Assembly: GCA_964635975.1 (NCBI GenBank)
Contig: CAZWPO010000005.1
Coordinates: 71,859-135,858, forward strand
DNA from: UBA5314 sp964635975
GTDB taxonomy: Bacteria > Bacillota > Syntrophomonadia > Syntrophomonadales > Syntrophomonadaceae
Reading direction: 5' to 3'
Length of the DNA stretch: 64,000 nucleotides
The notes under the pieces are model-generated. The model was given only the letters and a program-made list of their open reading frames with translations, had not been told where the DNA came from and did no database searches. This document shows positions 1 through 10,008 of the stretch, one piece after another (within the stretch, counting starts at the first letter, position 1; every line of letters starts with the position of its first letter). The translations under genes were made by a program, and so were the position numbers.

Positions 1-2
1 CT

Positions 3-875
3 CCCGGCATGATAGTCGAAGGCAGGACCCTGGTACCTTTACGCTTTGTTTCTGAAGCATTCGGCGTCCAGGTCGGGTGGAACGGGGATATTCAAACCGT
101 TACTCTGACCAGCCTGGGAGTAGGGCAAAATGGATCACAGATTAATTCTGAGAATAGCAGAAGCACTATAAGCTGTGTGTTTTTCAATTTGAGAAGAGCT
201 CCTGGCAGCGACCAGGCCTTCAGGGAAGCGGTATCAAGGGTGATCGATAGGAAATCCATATCTGAAAAGCTGCTGAATGGATCAGTGAATCCAATAACTA
301 CATTTACCCCCCCATTATCAGATGAATGGACCAATGAGAAAGCTACCGCTCCAGATTTTGATTCCATCAGAGCCAGGAAAATCCTCGATGATGCCGGATA
401 TCGCATGGACCAGGACTTAAAGTCGAGGATCGATCCTAAAACCGGCAAACCGCTCAGTATCACGATCATAACTCCGCAGCGCCAAACCAGCCCTGTACTC
501 TGGATTATCGGGTATGATCTTGACTACTATCTCAACGCGATTGGCTTGAAGGCTGTTCATCTTGCGCTGCCCGATTATCTGCTCCTGTACCGATCTATGC
601 AGAACCGGGAATTTGATATCCTGGTGCAGGATATCGCCCTGGACCAGACTCCTTATGGCCTCTACGAACTGCTCCATTCCTCCCGGGATAAAGCTGGGAC
701 TCCCGCTTATACAGGCCTTCATGACAGCGGTGTGGACGCCTATCTTGAGAAGCTCAGGTCCGGCAAAGATGATCCTTTGAAGGAAAAGGAATCCTGCCAG
801 GCAGCGCTTGATGTGCAGGAACGGCTGGGCGAACTACTCCCATACGTAGTAGTATGCTCCACACCGTCGCGATGA
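3..875 (+). CDS. Stalk-domain / partial family 5 solute-binding protein fusion, 5' end outside window
   Basis: The reading frame is open from the window edge, so the start lies upstream. The first ~40 residues (GRTLVPLRFVSEAFG, then a VGW motif) are the end of a copper-amine-oxidase N-terminal-like stalk domain, a cell-surface module common in Clostridia. From about residue 60 the sequence resembles the C-terminal part of family 5 (oligopeptide/nickel type) ABC substrate-binding proteins, with an FxREAVSRVIDRKSI motif. The N-terminal lobe of a normal binding protein is not visible between stalk and match, so the protein is a partial fusion. The frame stops at 873-875. The typical family ending (MTVCKSDKAKGW) continues in a different frame at 872-931, so a frameshift near 860-872 is likely. 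It may be a degraded gene or a sequencing error. Transport function is doubtful. Confidence 0.6.
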   Translation, partial: PGMIVEGRTLVPLRFVSEAFGVQVGWNGDIQTVTLTSLGVGQNGSQINSENSRSTISCVFFNLRRAPGSDQAFREAVSRVIDRKSISEKLLNGSVNPITTFTPPLSDEWTNEKATAPDFDSIRARKILDDAGYRMDQDLKSRIDPKTGKPLSITIITPQRQTSPVLWIIGYDLDYYLNAIGLKAVHLALPDYLLLYRSMQNREFDILVQDIALDQTPYGLYELLHSSRDKAGTPAYTGLHDSGVDAYLEKLRSGKDDPLKEKESCQAALDVQERLGELLPYVVVCSTPSR

Positions 876-972
876 CGGTCTGTAAAAGCGATAAAGCCAA
901 GGGATGGAAAGAAACTGGCGCGGATTATTAATAATCCCTGACCATAGAAAGACGAGGGAGGTCGTTTGGCTT

Positions 973-2290
973 ATGAAAAAAATAATTTACCTGTTCCTGG
1001 CGGCGGTGTTTTCTATGAACTGTTTTACAAGTGTGCAGGCCGCTCAATTTGGCACCGACTTTGTCTATAAGGATATCAAAGAGATGAAGGAAGAAGGGGA
1101 CTGGTCGATAAGCAATGAAGCGGGCGTGACCACAACCAAAAACGGAGTGATACTTGACGGCAGTACGATTTCGATAAGCAAGGGCATTCCGAAACGGGTG
1201 TTGGATTGGAAAGTGGGTGCCAGGTGCGCCTGGCTGGGCAGCGGGCACAGCTATCTGAATGTGCAGCTGGCTACCCCGAAAGCACAGTTATGTTTTTGCT
1301 CTGGACGGGGCTTCATCAAAATATATTTTATTGCGGGATAACTCTAAAGTAATCGAATTAGCGGGCTATCGTGAAGCAGCCAATTCTCCGGTCGAAATCT
1401 ATCTTGAAAAGAACGGGAAAAGCATCATCCTGAGCTGCAACAGTAAAAGGATCGGGATCTATACCGAGGAGGATCCATCACCTGTTACTGGAGTCGCCGT
1501 TTCAGCACCGCCGGGCCGGGCAGCGCTCTATTCCTGGGCCGGAGCATTCGTGCCTGAAGCATCGGCAGAAGGTCCCATCGACCAGGAAAGTGATGTTACA
1601 GATGTTCCGGACAGCGAAGAAACAGCGGCGCAAAGTTGGGAGTCTTATAATCCGAGTTCGAACGGTTCTACGCTCCTAAACGGCAATTATGGTGCGCAGG
1701 CAAATCCGGCTGATAATATTGATCCTACGACCATTCCATCCACAGAAGCGATCCCGGAACCTCCGCCGCCGCCGCCGCCCCCCAACCTTCAACCCAATCC
1801 TTGGAACCAGGTCTGGATCGTAGTAAACCCCGGCACCTACGTTATTAATGCTAATACGGTCTATCATAATGACGGCGGAAGTGAAGAGGTTCAAAACTAT
1901 GTAGGTAATGGGATCGCACTAACACCAAATGTCAGCGTTGTGGATGCGGCTATGCAGCATGTGATAGAGCAGCATAATCAAGAGCAGCAAGCGCTGTTTG
2001 AACAGGGTGAACTGGCTCCTGAAACATATAATGAGCCCAATCCATTCAATGGTTTTAAGCCAAGCTTCTATGTGACAGTTAACACACATATAATAGGCGA
2101 TTTCTCGACGGAAGCGACTTCAGCTGCGGCTGTTCTCACCGTTCAAGCCCAGGTCACAGATGCAAATGGCAATGTCGTCTTCGAGACAAAGATAAACGGC
2201 GTAGGCTCAGAGGGGCACGACACGGACTACTACCATGTCCAGGCTGCCCAGGCGGTAAATGATTATCTGCAGACGGTTATAGGTAAATGA
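973..2290 (+). pseudogene. Frameshifted secreted protein with jelly-roll-like N-terminal part and Pro-rich linker
   Basis: An ATG at 973 follows a GAGGGAGG ribosome binding site and opens with a clear signal peptide (MKKIIYLFLAAVF...SVQAA). This frame runs to 1341, but the sensible continuation (YVFALDGASSKYILLRDN) is in the next frame, open from 1259 to 2290. One indel between about 1259 and 1300 would join them into a ~438-residue protein. The joined N-terminal ~170 residues look like a concanavalin/LamG-type beta-sandwich (weak resemblance only). A low-complexity linker with eight consecutive prolines follows near 1765-1790, then an unrecognised ~160-residue C-terminal domain. This is the second probable frameshift within 1.5 kb. 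It is either a true pseudogene pair or base-call errors near a contig end. Function unknown, probably extracellular. Confidence 0.6.
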
Positions 2291-2555
2291 TGAACCCTGT
2301 AGGAATACTGCATTTAAGGAACCCAGCTGCCAGGATGATTATCCGCCGGATTTCTTAATTGAAACTGCTTCCAAGATTAATGTTCAAGCTTGTTGCACTC
2401 ATTCTCTTATATCGGGACGACTAGGTTTCCAAATTGGGCTGGGTAAAATTTTAGCGATGGCAGCAGGGTATCAATACTGTTTTAGGTCCCAACGTATAAT
2501 TACCTGCTTGATGACTTCCGATCTGGTTATCTAAGTGAAAAGATATAATCGATGA

Positions 2556-4436
2556 TCAGAAGACCTTATGGACTTCCACAATACCATCTTCAGTATTTTT
2601 TAGTCTGAAGCCAAATTTTCTGAGCACGTGAAGCATAGCCTTGTTTTCCATCAAGACCGAGCCAACAAAATACAAGAGACCGCTCCGCTGAGCTAGAGAA
2701 ATAAGATGGGACAGTATTACCGTAATTATTCCCCGGTTTTGGTAGTCGTCCCGGGCAGCAAATGATAATTCCGCCGAATATCCGGTTTCGTTGATAATGT
2801 ACTGCCCCAGCCCCAAAATCTTCTCAGATTCTCCCTGTTTGACTACTGCAACAATGACCAGACCTTTGGTATAGTCAACTGAAATCAACTCCTGCAGGCG
2901 TTCGTGGGGCATATCGTGTCTGGGAGTAAAGAACCTCAGGTACATGCTTTTATCGGAAAGAGAATAAAAGAAATCTTTGAGCAGAGGTTCGTCGCTGATC
3001 TTTACCGGTCTCAGCAGAACCTCCAAGCCGCTCCGGGTGGTCTTATAGGTTTCGAACTCCTCCATGTACAGGCCTCTTTGGCCGGGGACAAATACCTGAT
3101 CCTTGTAGATGAGGTTCCTTTTTTTAGCCTCTTTGATAAGCCCGGCCCTGAATTTAGGGTGGGCGATTGATATCAATTCCATGGCTCTTTCGCGGATGTT
3201 TTTTCCGCGCAGGAATGCTATTCCGTGTTCGGTTACCACATATTGAACGTCAGCCCGGTGGAGGCTCACTCCGCTGCCTTCTTTAAGGTAGGGCACTATC
3301 CTGGAAATTTCACCGTTTTGAGCCGTCGAATGCATGGCCAGGATAGTTTTGCCGTGATTAGCCAGGGCGGCACCCCTCATAAAGTTGGCAAAGCCGCCTA
3401 TTCCGCTGTAAAAAAGGCTGCCAATCGATTCTGCTGAAGCCTGCCCGGTCAGGTCTATTTCCAGAGCGGTATTTATAGCTGTCATATGGTCGTGCTGGGC
3501 TATAGTCAAAAGATTATTAGTATAATCAATTCTTCTTAACTCGATAGTGGGATTGTTATTGATATACTGGTAGGTTTCCTTCTTGCCCATGCAGTATGAA
3601 GCTATGGTTTTACCCTTATTCAGGGTCTTCTGGCTATTGTCGACTACCCCTTTTTTCATCAATTCCACGATGCCGTCAGTTAAAAGTTCTGAATGCACAC
3701 CCAGGTGTTTCTTACCCGAGAGGTGGGGTAATATTGCATAAGGGATCCTGCCCATGCCCACTTGAATCGTGTCCCCATCCTGAACCAATCGCGCCACATA
3801 TTTGCCAATCTGAGTTACGATCTCGTTGTCTTCCCGGGGATCGTACTCTGGTAAGGGTTCATCATGGGGGATGATAAAGTCAATATTATCGATATGGATA
3901 AATCCATCCCCGTGCACACAGGGCATATAGGAATTCATCTGAGCAATAATCAGAGAGGCGTTTTCCACAGCGGCTTTAACCATATCGACGCTGACTCCCA
4001 GATTTAAATAACCGTGCTCATCGGGCAGTGATGTCTGGATCATGGCTACATCAATGGGGATGAATTTTTGCTCAAACAGAAGGGGCAGCCTGGAGAGAAA
4101 AACCGGGGTGTAATCCGCGTCTCCGGTGTTGACCGTAGCCCGGGCCGTATCACCGATGAAAAAGGAGTTAAGACGGAAATTGCTTTTAAATTTGGTATCG
4201 GCATAAGGGGCGGAATCAAGGGTCCAGGGATGCAGGATTTCCGCATCGAAGAAGGCCTTGGGATTGTTGCGCACGTATTCCATCAGTAATCTTACCAGAT
4301 GTCTCGGCTCCCCGCAGCCGGAACTGATCAATATCTTGTCCCCCCTGTGGATATGGCTGAAAATATGGGCTTGGCTGGCAAACTTTTTAGGATATATCTT
4401 CCTCAATTCATCAATAACTCTGCTCTTTTCATCCAT
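2556..4436 (-). CDS. Acetyl-CoA hydrolase/CoA-transferase fused to a GNAT acetyltransferase domain
   Basis: About 626 residues. The first ~450 belong to the acetyl-CoA hydrolase / 4-hydroxybutyrate CoA-transferase family, with LGVHSELLTDG near residue 245 holding the glutamate expected to form the glutamyl-CoA thioester in that family. The last ~150 residues form a GNAT fold with the acyl-CoA-binding signature DDYQNRG. Such fusions occur in anaerobes handling acyl-CoA. The natural substrate cannot be read from sequence, but CoA transfer between acetate, butyrate or related acids is likely, and the GNAT part may acetylate a protein or small amine. The ATG at 4436 is preferred over the GTG at 4442 because AAGGTGAT sits just upstream. 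It is followed downstream on the same strand order by no other gene, and a close paralog lies immediately upstream. Confidence 0.85.
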   Translation of the reverse strand: MDEKSRVIDELRKIYPKKFASQAHIFSHIHRGDKILISSGCGEPRHLVRLLMEYVRNNPKAFFDAEILHPWTLDSAPYADTKFKSNFRLNSFFIGDTARATVNTGDADYTPVFLSRLPLLFEQKFIPIDVAMIQTSLPDEHGYLNLGVSVDMVKAAVENASLIIAQMNSYMPCVHGDGFIHIDNIDFIIPHDEPLPEYDPREDNEIVTQIGKYVARLVQDGDTIQVGMGRIPYAILPHLSGKKHLGVHSELLTDGIVELMKKGVVDNSQKTLNKGKTIASYCMGKKETYQYINNNPTIELRRIDYTNNLLTIAQHDHMTAINTALEIDLTGQASAESIGSLFYSGIGGFANFMRGAALANHGKTILAMHSTAQNGEISRIVPYLKEGSGVSLHRADVQYVVTEHGIAFLRGKNIRERAMELISIAHPKFRAGLIKEAKKRNLIYKDQVFVPGQRGLYMEEFETYKTTRSGLEVLLRPVKISDEPLLKDFFYSLSDKSMYLRFFTPRHDMPHERLQELISVDYTKGLVIVAVVKQGESEKILGLGQYIINETGYSAELSFAARDDYQNRGIITVILSHLISLAQRSGLLYFVGSVLMENKAMLHVLRKFGFRLKNTEDGIVEVHKVF

Positions 4437-4682
4437 AATCACCTTGCATCTTCCCCTTCATTTAATCTCTATCTAAGTGACCCTGAATTCATTTGATTGA
4501 GAAAGAACCGGGCTGCAGATCATTTCCATGACTTGCTTTAAGCCAATTCAATTTGCAGGGGTATAGCGTAAAACAACTAATGATAGATGTGCTACCTGCC
4601 ATCATTTTAGCACATTACGGGATAATCATTACCATAGTATATGTCTCATTGAAAGGAACCCTTAAACAAAGTACTGGCGGAT

Positions 4683-6578
4683 CTAAAGGATTTTGTTGAG
4701 CTCGACAATTCCATCTTCGGTAATTTCAATCGTAAATCCAAATTTCTTAAGCACATGCAGCATAGATTTATTTTCTACCATTACCGAAGCAGTCAGGCTT
4801 AACAACCCGCTTTTTTCAGCCAGGTAAACCAGGTGGGTTAGCAGTACCGAGGTTATTCCCCTGTTTTGATAATCGTCTCGGGTAGCAAAGGAGACTTCAG
4901 CAGAATAACCGGTTTCATATATAGCGTATTGCCCGAGTCCTACAACTGTTTCACTCTCCAGCTGCTGGATTACGGCGACTATTGACAGGCCCTTGGTATT
5001 GTCTACGTTAATTAGTTCCTGCAAGCGTTCATGGGGCATATCCTGACGGAAAGTAAAAAACCTATAATATAGACTTTTATCGGATAGAGAATTAAAGAAG
5101 TCCTGGAGAAGAGATTCGTCACTGAGTTTAACCGGTCTTATTAAGATATCCAATCCGCCCCTGGTGGTTCTGTAAGTTTCAAATTCCTCTATATACTTTC
5201 CTTTTTGGCCGGTAACGAATTTCTGGTCCTTATATATCAGGTTCCGTTTTTTAGCTTCTTCAATAAGCCAGGATCTGAATTTGGGGTGGGCGATGGATAT
5301 CAACTCCATAGCCCTTTCACGAATACTCTTGCCCTGCAGGTATGCTATTCCGTACTCGGTAACCACATACTGGACATCGCCCCGGTGAAGACTGAATCCG
5401 GTACCCTCCTTTAATGAGGGTACGATTTTCGAAATCTCACCGTTTTTCGTAGTCGACTGCATGGCGAGGATCGTTTTACCCCTTTTAGCCAGCACCGCTG
5501 CCCGCATAAAATTAGCAAAGCCCCCAATACCGCTGTAAAAAACATCGCCGATCGATTCGGCTGAAGCCTGCCCGGTAAGGTCAATTTCAAGAGCAGTATT
5601 GATGGCCGTCATATTATCATGCTGGGCAATAGTCATTAGACTGTTTACATAATCAATCCTTCTTAACTCAATCGTCGGATTATTATCAATATAGTCGTAG
5701 GTTTCCTTCCTGCCCATGCAATATGATGCAATGGTTTTACCCTTATTCAAGCTTTTGCGGCTGTTATCAATTACTCCCAGCTTCATTAGATCAACAATTC
5801 CATCAGTTAGAAGTTCGGAATGAACTCCTAGATGCTTCTTGCGGTTCAAATTGGATAAAATAGCGTGCGGTATGCTTCCATAACCCACTTGGATAGTATC
5901 CCCGTCCTGCACGAGCCGGGCTACATATTTGCCGATCTGGGCAACCACATCGCTGTCCTCCCGGGGATCGTACTCGGGTAAAGGTTCATCGAAGGGAACA
6001 ATGAAGTCGATATCATTGATATGAACAAAACCATCACCATGCACACAGGGCATGTGGGCGTTAACCTGCGCAATAATCAAACCGGCGTTTTCTACCGCTG
6101 ATTTAACTACGTCGACGCTCACCCCCAGGTTAAAATAGCCATGCGCATCGGGCAGTGAGGTCTGGATCAGGGCAACGTCAATAGGGACTAGTTTCCGGTC
6201 AATCAAATCAGGCAGCCGGGACATAAAAACCGGTGTATAGTCAGCTTCTCCCTTGTTTACTGTGGCTCTGGTAGTGTCGCCGATGAAAAAGGAGTTTAAT
6301 CTAAAATTACTCTTATACCTTTCATCGACGTAGGGTGCGGCGTCGAGGGTCCAAATATGAAGTATCTCAGCATCAAAGAAAGCCTTGGGATTGTTTCTCA
6401 AGTATTCCATAAAAGCTTTTACAAGATGCCTGGGCTCGGCGCAGGCAGTTCCAATCAGTATTTTGTTCCCGCGGTTGATATGGCGAAACATATTATCTTT
6501 AGTAGTGAATTTTTCGGGATAGAGCTTTCTCATCTCATCTAATATGCTGTTCATTTCGTTCAAGCTCATGTTAAGCAT
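4683..6578 (-). CDS. Acetyl-CoA hydrolase/CoA-transferase fused to a GNAT domain (paralog)
   Basis: About 631 residues, colinear with and very similar to the gene at 2556-4436 along its whole length. It has the CoA-transferase part with HSELLTDG near residue 248 and a C-terminal GNAT part with DDYQNRG. The two lie in tandem with a 246-bp spacer, so they arose by duplication and may be expressed separately. AGGAAAG lies just upstream of the ATG at 6578; a second ATG three codons in is also possible. Differences are spread over both domains (for example VGYGSIPHAI here and VGMGRIPYAI in the other copy near the nucleotide-binding loop), which suggests old divergence, possibly in acyl-chain preference. 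The enzyme is presumably cytosolic. Confidence 0.85.
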   Translation of the reverse strand: MLNMSLNEMNSILDEMRKLYPEKFTTKDNMFRHINRGNKILIGTACAEPRHLVKAFMEYLRNNPKAFFDAEILHIWTLDAAPYVDERYKSNFRLNSFFIGDTTRATVNKGEADYTPVFMSRLPDLIDRKLVPIDVALIQTSLPDAHGYFNLGVSVDVVKSAVENAGLIIAQVNAHMPCVHGDGFVHINDIDFIVPFDEPLPEYDPREDSDVVAQIGKYVARLVQDGDTIQVGYGSIPHAILSNLNRKKHLGVHSELLTDGIVDLMKLGVIDNSRKSLNKGKTIASYCMGRKETYDYIDNNPTIELRRIDYVNSLMTIAQHDNMTAINTALEIDLTGQASAESIGDVFYSGIGGFANFMRAAVLAKRGKTILAMQSTTKNGEISKIVPSLKEGTGFSLHRGDVQYVVTEYGIAYLQGKSIRERAMELISIAHPKFRSWLIEEAKKRNLIYKDQKFVTGQKGKYIEEFETYRTTRGGLDILIRPVKLSDESLLQDFFNSLSDKSLYYRFFTFRQDMPHERLQELINVDNTKGLSIVAVIQQLESETVVGLGQYAIYETGYSAEVSFATRDDYQNRGITSVLLTHLVYLAEKSGLLSLTASVMVENKSMLHVLKKFGFTIEITEDGIVELNKIL

Positions 6579-6940
6579 CTTCTTTCCTAAGTAGTATTCA
6601 CAGAAATTATTTTACACCGTCTATCAGCCTGTTTACACAAAGATTATACTTAACAGGTTTTGGAGGATATTTTCAGCGTGTGGATGTTAAAAGCTATATA
6701 ATAGATAATTCCCAACAAATAAATTTATTCCTTCCATCCTCGGAAATGAAGCACCGTTTATAAATAAACAGATCTCTTTCAAATCCGCCTGGTATCCTGA
6801 GTAGTCCTGTAGTTTGCATATCCCACTATGATGTTTCGATTAAAGAGTGGTATATTTTAGATATATTTTTTACACTTTGGAGCGATGCCTCATTCAAGCG
6901 GGAGCAGGTGCAAAACTAATGAGCAGGGAGTTGTGGATTT
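6579..6940. other. Intergenic region, no gene seen
   Basis: About 360 bp, AT-rich, between divergent genes. It must carry promoters for the CoA-transferase on the left and the stalk-domain protein on the right. I could not pick a convincing -35/-10 pair, repeat or RNA. Confidence 0.5.
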
Positions 6941-7807
6941 ATGAAGCGGATCAACATGATTGTAATCTTAATTACCTCATTGCTAGTCCTTTCGCCAGCG
7001 ATGCTGTATACGCCAGCGGCCAGCGCAGCAGCGCCATCAGTGGTCGTTGATGGGAATCAGCTCCAATTTGATGTGCCCCCGGTCGTCCAGAACGGGCGCA
7101 CTCTGGTGCCGATGCGGGCGATTTTCGAAGCCCTGGGTGCAATAATCCTATGGGATCAGGAGACCCAGATAGCTGCTGCTGTCAAAGGAGATACGGTAGT
7201 TGCGGTACAGATCGGTAACTCGGTCGGAGAAGTCAATGAACTGGAAGTCTCTCTAGATGTTCCCCCACAGGTCATCAACGGCCGGACCATGGTGCCGCTG
7301 CGCTTCGTCAGCGAGGCCTTTGGATGCGACGTGGGTTGGAACCAGCAGACAACTACCATCACGATATCTACCTATGGAACTCCGGTCGAAGACAATAACA
7401 CCAATAACAACGACTATAATAACAACGAAGCTTTGGGAATAATCGGTTCATGGTCCAGCTTGGAGTCGTCTCCCACCGGAACGCTGGTTGACCCGATAAC
7501 CGGTGGGGTAGAGGGATCTTACAGTTCTGGTGAATGGTATATCTTTAGATCGGACGGGACCTGCAGGTACGTGATCGCCAGCTATGGATTTGCGCTGAGC
7601 GGTGTGGCCGAGGTATTTTCTACCTATGAGGTGATCGGGGACCAGATCTTCTTCACAAATCAGATTGAGAACTCCTATCCCAGCGACGGCCGACCTACTG
7701 TGAAAGGCACGTCCATACCCAATAATTCGGTCAAATTCAAGTACAACAGTGAGGCGGATACGCTAAGAATCGACGGCGTAACAACATTTTACCGCATAAA
7801 GGAGTAG
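6941..7807 (+). CDS. Secreted copper-amine-oxidase-type stalk-domain protein
   Basis: 288 residues with an N-terminal signal peptide (MKRINMIVILITSLLVLSPA, cleaved around residues 28-31 near ASAAA). Residues ~32-150 are two stalk repeats of the copper-amine-oxidase N-terminal-like family, each with a GRTLVPMR or GRTMVPLRFVSEAFG motif. An Asn-rich linker near residue 150 leads to a C-terminal ~130-residue domain (IIGSWSS... SYGFALSG) that recalls small lipocalin-like beta-barrels describing a response to a measured amount; that resemblance is weak. There are no amine oxidase catalytic residues, so the family name is not a function. It probably sits on the cell surface. The ATG follows GGGAG at a 10-nt spacing. 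A terminator follows at 7823-7858. Confidence 0.8.
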   Translation: MKRINMIVILITSLLVLSPAMLYTPAASAAAPSVVVDGNQLQFDVPPVVQNGRTLVPMRAIFEALGAIILWDQETQIAAAVKGDTVVAVQIGNSVGEVNELEVSLDVPPQVINGRTMVPLRFVSEAFGCDVGWNQQTTTITISTYGTPVEDNNTNNNDYNNNEALGIIGSWSSLESSPTGTLVDPITGGVEGSYSSGEWYIFRSDGTCRYVIASYGFALSGVAEVFSTYEVIGDQIFFTNQIENSYPSDGRPTVKGTSIPNNSVKFKYNSEADTLRIDGVTTFYRIKE

Positions 7808-7822
7808 CATAATCATTGATTA

Positions 7823-7858
7823 GGGAAAAGGCTATGGATACAGCTTTTCCCCTTTTTT
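7823..7858 (+). terminator. Rho-independent terminator
   Basis: The stem GGGAAAAGGCT pairs with AGCTTTTCCC and is followed by six T. It lies 15 bp after the stalk-domain gene. Confidence 0.8.
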
Positions 7859-7938
7859 ATTCATCTCTTTGAATATAAACTAAAAATCAAAAAATACTAT
7901 TAGAGAACCGGGGATCAATCTTGAAAGGAGGCCGCAAT

Positions 7939-8079
7939 TTGCCAACTAAAGAAAAGAAGAATAAAAACCAGAAAGTTGTAAAAAATACCAAGGACAATTC
8001 ATGCCCTCAAAAGGAAGGGGACAATTGCAAAGCACCCGGAGTTTATGGCGATTCAGATCCTATAGGCGGCGGAGGCTGA
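7939..8079 (+). CDS. Small basic hypothetical protein, 46 aa
   Basis: A TTG start at 7939 lies 8 nt after a perfect AAAGGAGG ribosome binding site. The 46-codon frame gives a Lys/Asn-rich N-terminal half (PTKEKKNKNQKVVKN) and a C-terminal half with two Cys and a Gly-rich tail (DPIGGGG). A hairpin terminator follows 26 bp downstream. The ribosome site, the compact unit and the terminator make this a believable small gene. No family is recognised. The high charge suggests nucleic-acid or ribosome binding, or a peptide with two cysteines, but this is inference. Confidence 0.55.
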   Translation: MPTKEKKNKNQKVVKNTKDNSCPQKEGDNCKAPGVYGDSDPIGGGG

Positions 8080-8105
8080 TAGACAAAGGTTTATATAATT
8101 TTTCA

Positions 8106-8133
8106 GGGCCTGCTAGTCTGGCCCTTTATTTTG
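8106..8133 (+). terminator. Terminator after small gene
   Basis: GGGCC pairs with GGCCC around an 9-nt loop, then TTTATTTT. It sits exactly at the junction of two converging genes. Confidence 0.65.
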
Positions 8134-9897
8134 TTAACCAAGCACAGGACTCAACTGATCATTTAAAAGCGTCTCCAAATCACGCGCCGGCATGGGTCTG
8201 TAGTAATAGAACCCCTGGACTTCATTGCACATGCGCTGGGTAAGAAAATTGAGCTGATTTTCTGTTTCCACTCCTTCTGCGATAAGGCGCAAACCCATGC
8301 CCCTGGCCAGAACGATGATTGTCTTGGCTATTGCTTCATCCTTTCCGTTCAGGTCTATGCCATGTATGAAAGGCATGGCCATCTTGATCCTGTCGACCGG
8401 AAGTTGTTTTAAATAACTCAAAGATGAATATTCCATGCCGAAATCGTCAATGGCGATGCTTATACCTTTTTTCTTCATCGCGTCTAAAATCTCAATAACA
8501 TAATTGGCATCACCGATAGCAATGCTTTCTGTTATTTCAATTTCCAGGTACTGGGGAGCCAGGCCGGTTTCCTTCAAGATCTCTTCAATCTGATCAACTA
8601 TGTTGGGATTTTGGAACTGCCGTACAGAGAGGTTTACGGCTACCGGAACTTTAAGCAGGCCGGCATCCTGCCAGGCCTTATTCTGCCGGCAGGCAGTCCG
8701 TATCACCCATTCCCCTATTGGATGTATAAGCCCGGTTTGTTCCGCTATGGGAATAAATTGCCCGGGAGAAACCAGGCCTAGCTCAGGATGATTCCACCTG
8801 ATCAAGGCTTCGAATCCGATTATTTTATTCAAAGTCGTGTTTATCTGAGGCTGGTAGAAGAGCTCCAGTTCGTTTCGGTCCAGGGCCCGGTACAAGTTAT
8901 TGCTTAGCTTTACGGTTTCAGTAATCTTATTCTTTATGAGTGGGCTGCAGAGAGCCCACTGGTTGCGTCCTTTTTCTTTGGCTTTGTACATGGCCAGATC
9001 AGCATTTTTTATAAGCGATTCAGCAGTGTCTCCATCCGTGGGACACAGCGCCACACCGATACTGGTTGTAATATAGAGCTCCTGATCCCCAACTGTGAAA
9101 GGCTTTTTAAAACTGCCCAGAATTTTATTTGCTATGGTGTTTAAAGAGTCGATATCTTGAATATTCTCAATCAATATAACGAACTCATCTCCGCCGATTC
9201 TGGCAATGATGTCGCTTTCCCGCAGCGATTCGGCGATCCGTTTGGACACTTCGACCAGTAAACTATCTCCCATGGAATGCCCGAGGGTATCGTTTATCAT
9301 TTTAAAACCATCCAGATCCAGAAACATCACCACAAGTATTTTTTCAAGGCGTTTCGACAGAGATATAGCGCGGGTTAGATGTGTGGAGAACATGACCCGG
9401 TTGGGAAGACCGGTTAGATGGTCGTAATAAGCGAGTTTCTCAACATCTTCCTGCATTTTTTCGCGTTTAGCCATTTCTCTTTGCAGTGTCTGATTGGCTT
9501 CACTCAACAGCAGCTGAGTTTTCTTTCGTTCTGAGTTATCGATTATACTTTCTACAAAATATTCTTTGCCCTGTATTTTCAGGGGGATAACCGTTTTGAT
9601 TATGGGCATGATTTCGCCACTGGCCAGAAGCATTTGCCGTTCAGAATTGTCAACGCTATTGCCCAGGTCAGAAATGGGGCATTTACCGATATCTGCAGGA
9701 CATAATAATTTGTGACACACTTTGCCGGCAACTTCTTCAGCTGAAAAACCGCTTAAGCTGAGCAGTTTTGAATTGGCATATACTATTTCATGGGTGGAAG
9801 CGTCTATGATGACTACTCCAAATCCCAGTTTTTCCAATACTGTCGGAGCGGACAAACTAAGATCATGGGATTCGTTATTTAGCAGCGATTCATTCAA
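8134..9897 (-). CDS. PAS-GGDEF-EAL cyclic-di-GMP signalling protein
   Basis: About 587 residues. A PAS sensor domain (~residues 25-130) carries a PAC-like Cys-rich stretch (KVCHKLLCPADIGKCP) that could bind a metal or react to redox. A diguanylate cyclase domain with intact GGDEF follows (~155-320), then an EAL phosphodiesterase domain starting at FEALIRWNHPELG (~330-585). Both catalytic motifs look intact, so it could make or degrade c-di-GMP, or use GTP binding in GGDEF to tune EAL. There is no membrane segment, so it is cytosolic. I chose TTG at 9897 because GGAGGG precedes it by about 6 nt; an upstream ATG at 9951 has no ribosome site and would add 18 residues. Confidence 0.85.
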   Translation of the reverse strand: MNESLLNNESHDLSLSAPTVLEKLGFGVVIIDASTHEIVYANSKLLSLSGFSAEEVAGKVCHKLLCPADIGKCPISDLGNSVDNSERQMLLASGEIMPIIKTVIPLKIQGKEYFVESIIDNSERKKTQLLLSEANQTLQREMAKREKMQEDVEKLAYYDHLTGLPNRVMFSTHLTRAISLSKRLEKILVVMFLDLDGFKMINDTLGHSMGDSLLVEVSKRIAESLRESDIIARIGGDEFVILIENIQDIDSLNTIANKILGSFKKPFTVGDQELYITTSIGVALCPTDGDTAESLIKNADLAMYKAKEKGRNQWALCSPLIKNKITETVKLSNNLYRALDRNELELFYQPQINTTLNKIIGFEALIRWNHPELGLVSPGQFIPIAEQTGLIHPIGEWVIRTACRQNKAWQDAGLLKVPVAVNLSVRQFQNPNIVDQIEEILKETGLAPQYLEIEITESIAIGDANYVIEILDAMKKKGISIAIDDFGMEYSSLSYLKQLPVDRIKMAMPFIHGIDLNGKDEAIAKTIIVLARGMGLRLIAEGVETENQLNFLTQRMCNEVQGFYYYRPMPARDLETLLNDQLSPVLG

Positions 9898-10008
9898 TGC
9901 GATCCCTCCGCGACTTGTTTCTATGAATATCGGATTTTTACGATTCAGCATTTAGCAGCAAAATTTGTCGAAGTTTTAAAGCATGAAACAATGAGCTCTA
10001 CAGGCAAA

